Source: Azospirillum agricola
GTDB taxonomy: Bacteria; Pseudomonadota; Alphaproteobacteria; Azospirillales; Azospirillaceae
Direction of reading: 5' to 3'
Length of the DNA: 64,000 nucleotides
Assembly (NCBI RefSeq): GCF_017876095.1
Contig: NZ_JAGINM010000016.1
Span: 1 to 64,000, forward strand
The notes beneath the pieces were generated by a model. That model was not told the DNA's origin. It searched no databases and saw nothing but the letters and a program-made list of their open reading frames with translations. This document shows, piece after piece, positions 50,957 through 59,693 of the stretch. Numbering within the stretch: position 1 is the stretch's first letter; each line of letters opens with the position of its first letter. A program made the position numbers and the translations under genes.

Positions 50957-52135
50957 TCACAGCCCCCGCACGGCGAGGACGGCGGCCATGCGGCTGGCGG
51001 CGCGTTCCGGGTCGGTCAGTAGCCCGGCCTTGTCGGCGAGCCGGAACAGTTCGGCGAGGTGCTGGGTGGAGCGCGTGCTCTCCTGCCCGCCGACCATGGT
51101 GAAATGGTCCTGGTGGCCGTTCAGGTAGGCCATGAAGACCACGCCGGTCTTGTAGAAGCGGGTCGGCGCCTTGAAGATATGGCGCGACAGCGGCACGGTC
51201 GGCGCGAGAATGTCGTGGAAACCGGCCTCGTTGCCGTCGGCCAGCTCGGCCAGCGCCGCCGCCGCCGCCGGGGCGATGGCGTCGAAGATGCCGAGCAGCG
51301 CGTCGGAATGCAGCTCGCCGTCGCCGGCGATCAGCTCGGCGTAGTTGAAGTCGTCGCCGGTGTACATACGGACGCCGGCCGGGAGGCGGCGGCGCATGAC
51401 GATCTCCTTCTCCTTGTCGAGCAGCGAGATCTTGATGCCGTCGACCTTCGGCGCGAAGTCGCCGATGATGCCGAGCGCCGTGTCCATCGCGGCGTCGAGG
51501 TCGGCGGTGCCCCAATAGCCGGCCAGCGCCGGGTCGAACATGTCGCCCAGCCAGTGCAGGATCACCGGCTGCTTCACCTGGGACAGGATGCGGCCGTAGA
51601 CGCGGGCGTAATCGTCGGGACCCTTGGCGACGCGGGCCAGCGCGCGCGACGCCATCAGGATGATGCGGCCGTCCAGCGCCTCGATCGCCTCGATCTGCTC
51701 CTCGTAGGCGCGGATCACGTCGTCGATGGTCCGGGCGTTCTCCGGCGGCAGATGGTCGGTGCCGGCGCCGCAGGCGACGACGGCCCCCTTTCCATTTTGC
51801 GTGCCACGCGCCTTGGCGGCGCTGAGCGAGCGGCGGATCAGCTCCAGCGAGGTCGGCCAGTCGAGCCCCATGCCGCGCTGGGCGGTGTCCATCGCCTCGG
51901 CGACGCCGAGGCCGAGATCCCACAGATGCTCGCGGAAGGCGATGGTGCGGTCCCAGTCGATGGCCGGGGTCAGCCAGGGATCGCCCTCGGCCAACGGGTC
52001 GGCGACCATGTGGGCGGCGGCGTAGGCGACGCGGGCCAAAGGCCGGTCGGTGCGGGCCGGAAATCCGCGCGCGGGGGCCAGTTCGTAGGTTTCGAGCGTG
52101 CGGTCGGCACGCGGCAGGCGGATGGTCAGGGCCAT
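50957..52135 (-). CDS. DUF993 family protein (dihydrodipicolinate-synthase-like TIM barrel)
   Basis: The 392-residue protein matches the DUF993 family, which is predicted to be an aldolase-type TIM barrel. Segments are MALTIRLPRADRTLETYEL, PAIDWDRTIAFREHLWDLGLGVAEAMDTAQRGMGLDW, ACGAGTDHLPPENARTIDDVI, LHWLGDMFDPALAGYWG and VDGIKISLLDKEKEI with a likely Schiff-base or metal-site Lys. The reaction is not established. It is usually found beside Gfo/Idh/MocA dehydrogenases and TIM-barrel epimerases, as here. A GGAG 9 bases before ATG 52135 supports the start. It is cotranscribed with the neighbouring genes. Confidence 0.88.
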   Translation of the reverse strand: MALTIRLPRADRTLETYELAPARGFPARTDRPLARVAYAAAHMVADPLAEGDPWLTPAIDWDRTIAFREHLWDLGLGVAEAMDTAQRGMGLDWPTSLELIRRSLSAAKARGTQNGKGAVVACGAGTDHLPPENARTIDDVIRAYEEQIEAIEALDGRIILMASRALARVAKGPDDYARVYGRILSQVKQPVILHWLGDMFDPALAGYWGTADLDAAMDTALGIIGDFAPKVDGIKISLLDKEKEIVMRRRLPAGVRMYTGDDFNYAELIAGDGELHSDALLGIFDAIAPAAAAALAELADGNEAGFHDILAPTVPLSRHIFKAPTRFYKTGVVFMAYLNGHQDHFTMVGGQESTRSTQHLAELFRLADKAGLLTDPERAASRMAAVLAVRGL

Positions 52136-52161
52136 GGCGGTGGACTCCGGGGGGAAGCCAT

Positions 52162-52189
52162 CCCCTCCCCCGTCAAGCCGGGGGAGGGG
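52162..52189. repeat. Perfect GC-rich hairpin inside the catabolic operon
   Basis: The 11-bp arms cccctcccccg / cgggggagggg with a 6-base loop lie in the 73-bp gap between the DUF993 and Gfo/Idh genes. It could be an attenuator or an intergenic repeat copy. No T-tract. Confidence 0.55.
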
Positions 52190-52208
52190 CAAGGTGGAAG
52201 GCGGCGTG

Positions 52209-53360
52209 TCAGGCGGTCAGCGACGGAACGTCGACCCAGCGGCGCTCCTTCCAGCTCTGCAACGCGCATTCGACGAGCTGCACGCCCTTGGCGCCCTCGA
52301 TCAGACCGTGCTTGTAGGGCGCGTCCTCGACGACGTGGCGGATGAAGGACTCCCATTGGATCTTGAAGCCGTTGTCGTTGGGCTGGTTGTCCGGCACCGG
52401 CTGCCAGGTGTCGTAGAAGTCCATGGTCTGCTTCTGGTCGGGGTTCCACACCGGGCGCGGCGTGCCCTGGCGCGGCTGGATCACGCAGTCGGTCAGGCCG
52501 GCGACCGCCGAACCGTTGGTGCCGTCGACCTGGAAGGTCACCAGATCGTCGCGGTAGACGCGCGTGCACCAGGAGGAGTTGATGGTGGCGATCACCCCGC
52601 CCTCCAGCTCGAACATCGCGTAGGCGGCGTCGTCGGCGGTGGCGTCATAGCGCTTCCCGTTCTCGTCCCAGCGGTCCGGGATGTGGGTGGCGCCCAGGCA
52701 GGAGATGCTCTTGACCGGCCCGAACAGGTTGTCGAGCACGTAGCGCCAGTGGCAGATCATGTCGAGGATGATGCCGCCGCCGTCCTCCTCGCGGTAGTTC
52801 CAGGAGGGGCGCTGCGCCGGCTGCCAGTCGCCCTCGAACACCCAATAGCCGAACTCGCCGCGCACCGACAGCATGCGGCCGAAGAAGCCGCTGTCGCGCA
52901 GCATGCGCAGCTTCTGGAGGCCGGGCAGGAACAGCTTGTCCTGCACGGTGCCGTTCTTCACCCCGGCCTGCTCGGCGAGGCGGACGATGCCGAGCGCCGC
53001 TTCCAGGTTGGTGGCGATGGGCTTCTCGCAATAGACGTGCTTGCCGGCGCGGATCGCCTTCTCCAGCAGGGTCGGGCGCATCTGGGTGGTGCCGGCGTCG
53101 AAGAAGATGGTGTCCTCGCGGTTCTCCAGCGCGGCGTCGACGTTGTCGCTCCAGCGCTCGATGCCGTGGCACTGGGCCAGCTCGCGCATCTTCTCGGCGT
53201 TGCGGCCGACGATGATCGGGTCGGGCATGACGCGCGAGCCGTCGGACAGGGTGACGCCGCCCTGCGCCCGGATGGCGAGGATCGAGCGGATGAGGTGCTG
53301 GTTCATCCCCATCCGGCCGGTCACGCCGTGCATGATGATCCCGAGGCGTTGCGTGCTCAT
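52209..53360 (-). CDS. Gfo/Idh/MocA family oxidoreductase
   Basis: The 383-residue NAD(P)-dependent dehydrogenase has an N-terminal nucleotide-binding fold (LGIIMHGVTGRMG), the family EKP motif in YCEKPIATNLEAALG, and a C-terminal alpha/beta substrate domain with ILDMICHWRYVLDNLFGPV, where the His is a probable active-site residue. Members oxidise or reduce sugars, inositols or related hydroxy compounds. The substrate is unknown here. It sits between the enolase-superfamily enzyme and the DUF993 protein in one operon. Confidence 0.92.
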   Translation of the reverse strand: MSTQRLGIIMHGVTGRMGMNQHLIRSILAIRAQGGVTLSDGSRVMPDPIIVGRNAEKMRELAQCHGIERWSDNVDAALENREDTIFFDAGTTQMRPTLLEKAIRAGKHVYCEKPIATNLEAALGIVRLAEQAGVKNGTVQDKLFLPGLQKLRMLRDSGFFGRMLSVRGEFGYWVFEGDWQPAQRPSWNYREEDGGGIILDMICHWRYVLDNLFGPVKSISCLGATHIPDRWDENGKRYDATADDAAYAMFELEGGVIATINSSWCTRVYRDDLVTFQVDGTNGSAVAGLTDCVIQPRQGTPRPVWNPDQKQTMDFYDTWQPVPDNQPNDNGFKIQWESFIRHVVEDAPYKHGLIEGAKGVQLVECALQSWKERRWVDVPSLTA

Positions 53361-53385
53361 GGGTAGGACTCCCTAGGAAGGCTCT

Positions 53386-54735
53386 TTAAGCGGGTTGGAC
53401 GGGGGTGGAGTGGATGGGAAGGAGGCTGTCCCACGCGGGCTCGGCCGCGCGGGCGAAACCGGGGGCGGAGAGCGGCGCCGTGGACAGGCGCCCATTCTCC
53501 GTGGCGAGCCGGACCGAACCGTCCGGGTCGCGGATGTAGAAACCGGGGTGGGCGGCGAGGAAGGCGTCCCCCTCGGCGGCGGTGCCGAAGCCCCCGCCAT
53601 ACTGGTGGCCGTTGCGCTCGGCGTGGCTCAGGCCGAGCAGCGCCACCAGCGCCGTGTCCTGCTGCACCGACAGGCCGGCCTGACAGGTCAAATCCTCGGC
53701 GGACAGGGTGTGCGGCGCCCCCCAGACCGTGCAGCGGGCGCGGTTGAGGATGGCCTTGTACAGGCCCTTGCAGGCCTTCGACGACACCCCGCGATAGCCC
53801 ATGGCGCGGGCGCGCGGGAAGGCGTCGTAGTCGTCGTCGGACTCGTCGATGATGAAGGGGACGCGCTCGGCGAGCGCCCCCAGCGGCCGGGCCAGCGCCG
53901 CGTCGCGGGTGATCGGCTGTTCGATGTGGACCAGCGCGCGGCGCAGCCCGGCCAGCGCCGGTCCGTGCTCCAGCCGTTCCAGCAGTTCGGCGACATGGTC
54001 GGCGTCGGCGTACTGCTCGTTGCCGTCGAGCGTGGCGCGGTAGCCGGGGACGGCCGCGTCGAGCACGGCGGCGATCCCGGTCAGCCGGTCGATGTCGGCG
54101 GCGACGTCGCCGCCCAGCTTGATCTTGAACCAGCGCAGCGACGAGCGGGCCAGCAGCGCCCGCAGACTCTCCGGGCTGTCGAGCAAGCCGACCGTGTGGC
54201 GCAGCTCCACCACGGGCAAAGGCTCCAGCCCAGCCAGGAAGGCGTCGAGGTCCACCCCGGCAAGGTCCGGCGTCAGCCGCGCATCGAGCCCGACAAGGTT
54301 GGCGCGCAGCCCGTCGAAGACGTTGGCGCCCAGCACCCGCAGCAGCCCGTCGAGCACCGCCTTGTCGATCTGCGCCGGGCCGTAGGCGGCGGCGAGCTTC
54401 GGCACCTCCGTCGGGGTGAAGGCGGCGGCGTGGCCGAAGGCGGTGTCGAGGCGGTCGTCGGCGAGATAGCCGTCGCGGGCCGAGCGCAGCGAGCGGCGCA
54501 GCCCCTCGACCGTGTCGGCGGGGCTTTGGTCCGGCCGCTTGTCGAACCATTTCGGCATCATCATCTCGGCGGTGGCGCCCCAGGCCTCGCCCCTGCCCTC
54601 GACCGACACCTGGGCGCGGACGAAGGATTGCGGGGCCGCCTCGACGGTCACGGCGCCGAAGCGGAAGGGCTTCACGAAACGGACGGGCCGCTCGTACAGC
54701 TCGATGGCGCGGATGCGGAGACGGGGGGCGGGCAT
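53386..54735 (-). CDS. Enolase-superfamily enzyme (mandelate racemase / muconate lactonizing type)
   Basis: The 449-residue protein has the N-terminal capping domain (IRAIELYERPVRFVKPFRFG) and a TIM barrel with the KxK motif in WFKIKLGGD. Likely metal ligands are Asp in TLDGNEQYAD, Glu in HIEQPI and Glu/Asp in FIIDESDDDYD. A second catalytic Lys lies in GVSSKACKGLYKA. These enzymes abstract an alpha proton from carboxylates: racemases, sugar-acid dehydratases and cycloisomerases. The precise substrate cannot be told. ATG at 54735 with AGGGA is chosen; it lies between ABC transporter genes and the dehydrogenase. Confidence 0.9.
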   Translation of the reverse strand: MPAPRLRIRAIELYERPVRFVKPFRFGAVTVEAAPQSFVRAQVSVEGRGEAWGATAEMMMPKWFDKRPDQSPADTVEGLRRSLRSARDGYLADDRLDTAFGHAAAFTPTEVPKLAAAYGPAQIDKAVLDGLLRVLGANVFDGLRANLVGLDARLTPDLAGVDLDAFLAGLEPLPVVELRHTVGLLDSPESLRALLARSSLRWFKIKLGGDVAADIDRLTGIAAVLDAAVPGYRATLDGNEQYADADHVAELLERLEHGPALAGLRRALVHIEQPITRDAALARPLGALAERVPFIIDESDDDYDAFPRARAMGYRGVSSKACKGLYKAILNRARCTVWGAPHTLSAEDLTCQAGLSVQQDTALVALLGLSHAERNGHQYGGGFGTAAEGDAFLAAHPGFYIRDPDGSVRLATENGRLSTAPLSAPGFARAAEPAWDSLLPIHSTPVQPA

Positions 54736-54772
54736 GGAATGTGTCCCTGTGATGAAGCCTTGCCCCACCTTT

Positions 54773-54858
54773 CCCGTGCCGGCGCACGGGTTCCCTCCCT
54801 CCCCCGCTGGGCGGGAGTGGGCCGGAAAAACCCCCTCCCCCGCCGGGCGAGGGAGGGT
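54773..54858. repeat. Cluster of GC-rich hairpins between ATPase and enolase-family genes
   Basis: The pair cccgtg (54773-54778) / cacggg (54785-54790) is followed by stacked runs of ccctccc and gggaggg up to 54858. It lies in a 156-bp gap inside the operon, so it may reduce read-through from transporter to enzyme genes. It belongs to the same kind of intergenic element seen at 30218 and 52162. Confidence 0.45.
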
Positions 54859-54891
54859 CAGTGTGGGGGAACGCGTTGGCCGGCGGTCGCC

Positions 54892-55794
54892 TCAGTCCAG
54901 ATGACCCTGCGCCGCGAAATGCGCGCGGATCTTCTGGGTCAGTTGGACGAACACCGGGTCGCCCATGACGTCCAGCGTCCGCGGGCGCGGCAGCGGGACG
55001 TCGTAGGTGGCGGCGATGGTGCCAGGCCGTTCCGACATCACCATCACCCGGTCGGCGAGGAACACCGCCTCGGGGATGGAGTGGGTGATGAGGATCACCG
55101 TCTTGCCGGTCTCGTGCTGGATGCGCTGAAGCTCGACGTTCATGCGTTCCCGCGTCATGGCGTCGAGCGCGCCGAACGGCTCGTCCATCAGCAGGATCTT
55201 CGGGTCGTGCACCAGCGCCCGGCACAGGGCGGCGCGCTGCTGCATGCCGCCCGAGAGCTGCCACGGATACTTGTTCTCGAACCCCTTCAGCCCGGTCATC
55301 TCGACCAGCTTCAGGGCGCGCTCCAGATACTTCTCGCGCGGCAGGCGGCGGACCTCGACCGGCAGCATGATGTTGCGCAGGACAGACCGCCAGGCCAGCA
55401 GGGTCGGGCTCTGGAACACGATGCCGGTGTCGTCGTGCGGCTCCGTCACCGTGTCGCCCTCGATGCGGATGGTGCCGGCGGTGACCGGCAGCAGCCCGGC
55501 CAGCATCTTCAACAGCGTGGACTTGCCGCAGCCCGACGGGCCGACGATCACCAGGAACTCGCCCGGCCGCACGTCGAAGCTGATCGGGCGGAGCGAGGGA
55601 ACCTCGCCGTCGCGGGTGCGGTAGGTCTTGCTCACGCCGTCGATCCGGATCAACGGCTCGCCGGACAGACGCTGCGTCTCCGCCTCGCCCACCAGCTTCA
55701 ACTGCGGCTGTGCCATGCCGTGCGTCTCCTCGTCGGTCCTCGGCTCTTCGGTCGCCGGATTTTCGGCCGTCGGCTCGTTGATCGGCGGCGTCAT
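54892..55794 (-). CDS. NitT/TauT-type ABC transporter ATPase
   Basis: This 300-residue ATPase has Walker A GPSGCGKSTLLKMLAGL, Q-loop VFQSPTLLAWRSV, signature LSGGMQQRAALCRAL, Walker B ILLMDEPFGALD and H-loop ITHSIPEAVFLADRV, the SsuB/TauB/NrtD group pattern. An extra 45-residue N-terminal tail precedes the ATPase. It energises the permease at 56901 with the binding protein at 55799; the latter ends 4 bp before this start. Substrate unknown. Confidence 0.93.
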   Translation of the reverse strand: MTPPINEPTAENPATEEPRTDEETHGMAQPQLKLVGEAETQRLSGEPLIRIDGVSKTYRTRDGEVPSLRPISFDVRPGEFLVIVGPSGCGKSTLLKMLAGLLPVTAGTIRIEGDTVTEPHDDTGIVFQSPTLLAWRSVLRNIMLPVEVRRLPREKYLERALKLVEMTGLKGFENKYPWQLSGGMQQRAALCRALVHDPKILLMDEPFGALDAMTRERMNVELQRIQHETGKTVILITHSIPEAVFLADRVMVMSERPGTIAATYDVPLPRPRTLDVMGDPVFVQLTQKIRAHFAAQGHLD

Positions 55795-55798
55795 CCGG

Positions 55799-56818
55799 TC
55801 ATTGCGTCTTGGCGGCCGCCGGGTCGGCCGGCAGGAAGTCGCGGGTGTAGAACTTCTTCGGGTCCTGCTTGGCCGAGGCGTCCAGGCCGCCGTATTCCAC
55901 CAGCAGGTCGATGCTGTCCTTCATGTTGGCGTCGGTCACCTGGAAGGGCCGCATCGCCTTGGTCTCCGCCGTGCGGTAGAGTGGGATGGTCAGCTCGAAG
56001 CCCTCCAGCAGGGTGTCCGGCTTGCCGCCCTTGGGGTTGGCCTTCAGGATGGCGTCGACCGCCTCCTTCGGCGCCTTTTCCGCCCCCTCGATGGCCTTGG
56101 TCGTCGCGGCCATGAAGCGCTTCACGAGGTCGGGGTTGTCCTTCAGCGTCGCGGTGTTGGCGATGATGCCCGACGAGACCATGTTGACGCCGTAGTCGGC
56201 GAAACGGATCGGCGTCACCGACTTGCCGGTGGCGTCCTTGATCTTCATGCTCTGGTCCATGACATAGCCGAGCAGCAGGTCGGCCTGGCCGTTGATGACG
56301 GCGTTCAGCTTGGTCTGCGCGTCGCCCGACACGACCTCGAAGTCGCGCTCCTTCAGGCCGGTCTTCTTGAGGAACAGCGGCCATATTTGCGACATGCTGT
56401 CGCCCGGCGTCATGGCGACGATCTTGCCCTTGATGTCCTCGGGCTTGCGGATGTTCTTGTCGGTGAAGCCCATCGCCGACATCGGGCTGGTCTGCAACAG
56501 CACGCCCGGCGAGGTCACCGGCGCGCCCTTGGCCGCCGCCTTGATCATCGTCGGCACGTCGACGTAGCCGAAGGTGACGCCCTTGCTGGCGACGAGCTGC
56601 GTCGTCACCGCCGAGCCGCGGCCCTCCTGGATCTCCAGGTCGATGCCCTCGGCCTCGTAGAGCCCCTTGTCCTTGCCGTAATAGAAGGGCGCGTGCTCGC
56701 CGTAGACGTACCAGTTCAGCATCAGCGTCACCTTGTCGGCGGCCTGGGCCGACAGGGTCGAGGCGGCGAAGGCGCAGAGCGCGACGGCGGCCGTTTTCAT
56801 CAAGGCGGTCTTTTTCAT
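55799..56818 (-). CDS. NMT1/SsuA-type ABC substrate-binding protein
   Basis: The 339-residue periplasmic binding protein has a signal peptide (MKKTALMKTAAVALCAFAASTLSAQA). The NMT1/THI5-like body begins VTLMLNWYVYGEHAPFYYGKDKGLYEAEGIDLEI, with GRGSAVTTQLVASKGVTFGYVD. This pattern is found in proteins that bind pyrimidine-like, sulfonate or aromatic ligands. ATG at 56818 is used; GTG at 56821, better spaced from a GGGAGG, is possible. It lies between the permease and ATPase genes. The ligand is not predictable from sequence. Confidence 0.93.
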   Translation of the reverse strand: MKKTALMKTAAVALCAFAASTLSAQAADKVTLMLNWYVYGEHAPFYYGKDKGLYEAEGIDLEIQEGRGSAVTTQLVASKGVTFGYVDVPTMIKAAAKGAPVTSPGVLLQTSPMSAMGFTDKNIRKPEDIKGKIVAMTPGDSMSQIWPLFLKKTGLKERDFEVVSGDAQTKLNAVINGQADLLLGYVMDQSMKIKDATGKSVTPIRFADYGVNMVSSGIIANTATLKDNPDLVKRFMAATTKAIEGAEKAPKEAVDAILKANPKGGKPDTLLEGFELTIPLYRTAETKAMRPFQVTDANMKDSIDLLVEYGGLDASAKQDPKKFYTRDFLPADPAAAKTQ

Positions 56819-56900
56819 CACGACGGTTTTCCTCCCACGAGTGATCGATGGAGCGCCCGTTGACCGGGGTCTTGTCGGTGATTCAAATGATTGAAAAGGA

Positions 56901-57704
56901 TCAGTGCCCGGCGTTCTGCCGTTGGCTGGCGTGCCAGGGAATGGCGACCCGCTCCAGCACGTCGATGACCCAGAACAGGACCACGCCCATCAGCGCCAGC
57001 ACGGTCAGCGCCGCGAACATCAGGGGCAGCTCGAAGTTGCCGATCGAGCGTTGCAGGACGAAACCGATCCCGGAATTCGAGCCGACGAACTCGCCGACCA
57101 CCGCGCCGACCACGGCCAGCGTGATCGAGACCTTCAGCCCGGCGAAGATCGCCGGCAGCGCGTGCGGCAGCCGCACCATCTGGAAGGTCTGCAAACGCGA
57201 CGCCTTCATCGAGCGCGCCAGATCCATCATCTCGCCATCCACCGACTTGAAGCCCTGCACCGCCGAGACGACGACGGGGAAGAAGCCCAGCAGGAAGGCG
57301 GCGATGACCTTCGGCATCAGCCCGAAGCCGAACCACACCACGAACAGTGGCGCGATGGCGACCTTGGGGATCGACTGCGAGAAGACCAGCAAGGGATAGA
57401 TGTAGGCCTCCACCGTGCGCGACCCGGCGATCAGCATGGCGATCGGGATGCCGAACAGCACCGACAGCGCGAAACCGCCGAGCGTCGCGGTCATGGTGGG
57501 GACGGATTCGGCCAGCAGCCGGTCCCAATCCTGGATCATCGCCAGAACGACGTCGCCGGGCTTGGGCACCAGATAGGCCGGCACCCCGAAGATGCGGACC
57601 GCCAAATCCCACAGGATCAGCATCAGGACGATCAGCAGAATGGGGCGCAACCAGTCGGAATTGAGCAGGCGCAGAGCTGCGCCGGAGCTTGAGCGACGAT
57701 CCAT
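56901..57704 (-). CDS. NitT/TauT-type ABC transporter permease
   Basis: This 267-residue inner-membrane protein has about six helices. The BPD_transp_1 family EAA loop is near DLARSMKASRLQTFQMVRLPHALPAIFAGLKVS. The TauC/SsuC-like SIPKVAIAPLFVVWFGFGLMPKVIAAFLLGFFPV segment is also present. It is the first gene of the operon running to 50088. A perfect palindrome lies 54-73 bp upstream of its start, between it and the TetR gene, and likely controls it. Confidence 0.94.
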   Translation of the reverse strand: MDRRSSSGAALRLLNSDWLRPILLIVLMLILWDLAVRIFGVPAYLVPKPGDVVLAMIQDWDRLLAESVPTMTATLGGFALSVLFGIPIAMLIAGSRTVEAYIYPLLVFSQSIPKVAIAPLFVVWFGFGLMPKVIAAFLLGFFPVVVSAVQGFKSVDGEMMDLARSMKASRLQTFQMVRLPHALPAIFAGLKVSITLAVVGAVVGEFVGSNSGIGFVLQRSIGNFELPLMFAALTVLALMGVVLFWVIDVLERVAIPWHASQRQNAGH

Positions 57705-57757
57705 GCGTCTCCTCCCGCCGGTGGCTGGGGCGGTTCCTTTCGGAGGCGGCCGCCATG

Positions 57758-57777
57758 TTTTAACCGGCTGGTTAAAA
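57758..57777. promoter_or_regulatory. Perfect 20-bp operator (ttttaacc-ggct-ggttaaaa)
   Basis: The 8-bp arms are exact reverse complements around a 4-base centre. The site lies between the TetR gene (57846-58553) and the first transporter gene (start 57704), both on the minus strand. TetR proteins bind such sites as dimers. It is the likely switch of the transport and catabolic operon. Confidence 0.75.
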
Positions 57778-57845
57778 GTACGGCCGACACACGGATGTCG
57801 TCAACAAAGAAAATGGTGGTAGCGGATGGTTTGCTGTCTGAACGG

Positions 57846-58553
57846 CTAGGCGCGCAGCGACTGGAGGACCAGCTCGACCATGTGGGCCAGCCGGGCGGCC
57901 TTCTCCGGCTCCGCCATCAGGTCGCGGCGGAAGATCACCGACAGGGTGTGGACGTTCGACAGGTAGAAATAGGACAGGCCGGCGATGGAGATGTAGAGCT
58001 GCACCGGATCGACGCCGGGGCGGAACATCCCCTGTTCGACGCCGCGTTCCAGCACGTCGGCGATGAGCTGCACGAAGGGCGAATGCATCGACGGCACCTT
58101 GTCGGAATCCTTCAGCAGCTCCGCCCGGTGCAGGTTCTCGATGTTCAACAGCGCCATGAATTCGGGATGGTCGATGAAATACTGCCAGGTGAAGCCGATC
58201 AGCCGGGCGATGGCGTCCGGCGGGGTCAGCGTCTCCAGGCTGAGCTGGCGCTCGGTGGCGCGGATGTGCTCGTAGGCGCCCTCCAGCACCGCCAGATAGA
58301 GGCTCTCCTTGTTGCCGACATGGTAGTAGAGCATGCGCTTGTTGGTGCCGGCCGCCTCAGCGATGCGGTCGACGCGGGCGCCGCCCAGCCCATGCCGGGC
58401 GAACTCCTCGGTCGCGGCGGCGAGGATGCGGGCGCGCGTCCCCTCCGGATCGCGCGTCACCTTCACCGGAGAGGGCGCCGGGGGCGGAGTCGCGGCCTGG
58501 GCCGTGTCGGGCTGCGTGGGGGCGGGGTGCGCGGGGTCGGTCAGGCTGTCCAT
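57846..58553 (-). CDS. TetR/AcrR-family regulator of the catabolic operon
   Basis: The 235-residue protein has a Pro/Ala-rich 35-residue N-terminal tail. The TetR DNA-binding domain follows (RARILAAATEEFARHGLGGARVDRIAEAAGTNKRMLYYHVGNKESLY, about 40-85), then a helical ligand domain with LIGFTWQYFIDHPEFMALLNIENLHR. It is upstream of and in the same direction as the ABC transporter operon, separated by 141 bp that include a perfect palindrome. It probably represses the operon until a ligand, perhaps the transported compound, is bound. Confidence 0.92.
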   Translation of the reverse strand: MDSLTDPAHPAPTQPDTAQAATPPPAPSPVKVTRDPEGTRARILAAATEEFARHGLGGARVDRIAEAAGTNKRMLYYHVGNKESLYLAVLEGAYEHIRATERQLSLETLTPPDAIARLIGFTWQYFIDHPEFMALLNIENLHRAELLKDSDKVPSMHSPFVQLIADVLERGVEQGMFRPGVDPVQLYISIAGLSYFYLSNVHTLSVIFRRDLMAEPEKAARLAHMVELVLQSLRA

Positions 58554-58681
58554 CAGGAACCGGCTCCTTGATCATCCTTGAGTCCGGCATCGTAGTGCCG
58601 GGGGCAGCGCTTTAGGAAGCGTTCCGAAAGGCAGGGGGCGCTTGCGCGTCGGCACCGTTTGATGATCGACTCGCCCCCGCC

Positions 58682-59593
58682 ATGACCTACCGCCTTCCCC
58701 CACTCTCCACCCTGCGGGTCTTCGAGGCCGCCGCGCGGCATCTCAGCTTCAAGAGCGCCGCCGACGAGTTGGGCCTCACCCCCAGCGCGGTCAGCCGCAG
58801 CGTCCAGGCGCTGGAGGACTGGATCGGCAACCCGCTCTTCGCGCGCGGCAACCGGACCATCGCCCTGACCGACGTCGGGACGGCCTACGCCGCGCAGGTC
58901 CGCGCCGCGCTCGACCTGCTGGCGCAGGCGACGCGGGCGCTGCCCGAACGCGGCGCGCGCGGAACGCTGTCGATGAGCGCCGCGCCGACCTTCGGGCTGC
59001 GCTGGCTGATGCCGCGCCTCGGGCGCTTCAAGGCCCGCCACCCGGACATCGCCCTCACGCTCGACACCACCCACCGGCCCGTGGAGTTTCCGCGCGACGG
59101 AATCGACCTCGCCATCCGCATGGGCAGCGGCCCCTGGCCCGACCTCGACGCCCTGCATCTGGTGACGGAATCGCTGGTGCCGGTCTGCGCGCCGGAGCTG
59201 GCCGGCCGCGTCCGGACCATCGCGGATTTGGGCAAGCTGCCGCTTCTGCACGTCACCAGCGTGCGCGACGACTGGGCCTGCTGGGCGGAGGCGCGCGGCT
59301 GCGGCGAACTGGACCTGCGCGGCGGGCTGCGCTTCGACACCATCCAGTACGCGCTCAACGCCGCGGCGCAGGGGTTGGGAATCGCGCTGGGCCGCCGCCC
59401 GCTCGTCGATCCCGATCTGGAAGCCGGAACCCTGGTCGAGGTCCTGGGGCCGCCGGTGCCGACGGCGACCGCCTATTGGCTGGTCTGCGCCCCGGCGTCG
59501 CTCGCCCGGCCGGAGGTGCGCATCTTCCGCGACTGGATCCGTGGGGAGCTGGCGGGCGAGCTGGCGGCGGACTCCCTCCTGCCGCCGGTGTGA
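58682..59593 (+). CDS. LysR-family regulator (GcvA-like)
   Basis: The 303-residue protein has the N-terminal winged helix (LRVFEAAARHLSFKSAADELGLTPSAVSRSVQALEDWIGNPLF) and a C-terminal effector domain with the GcvA-type LSMSAAPTFGLRWLMPRLGRF and DGIDLAIRMGSGPWP. It starts 128 bp from the divergent TetR gene and lies 100 bp before the enoyl-CoA hydratase gene in the same direction. Its target is unknown; the hydratase or the divergent genes are candidates. No frameshift. Confidence 0.93.
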   Translation: MTYRLPPLSTLRVFEAAARHLSFKSAADELGLTPSAVSRSVQALEDWIGNPLFARGNRTIALTDVGTAYAAQVRAALDLLAQATRALPERGARGTLSMSAAPTFGLRWLMPRLGRFKARHPDIALTLDTTHRPVEFPRDGIDLAIRMGSGPWPDLDALHLVTESLVPVCAPELAGRVRTIADLGKLPLLHVTSVRDDWACWAEARGCGELDLRGGLRFDTIQYALNAAAQGLGIALGRRPLVDPDLEAGTLVEVLGPPVPTATAYWLVCAPASLARPEVRIFRDWIRGELAGELAADSLLPPV

Positions 59594-59693
59594 TGCGCCC
59601 GGCTCACCCGACGATGAGGGGAAGTCGTTTGCCGGGCCGCCGGCCACGGGCCAGTCTTGCCGCACCGCAAGGCCCAACGCACGGATCCCGATC

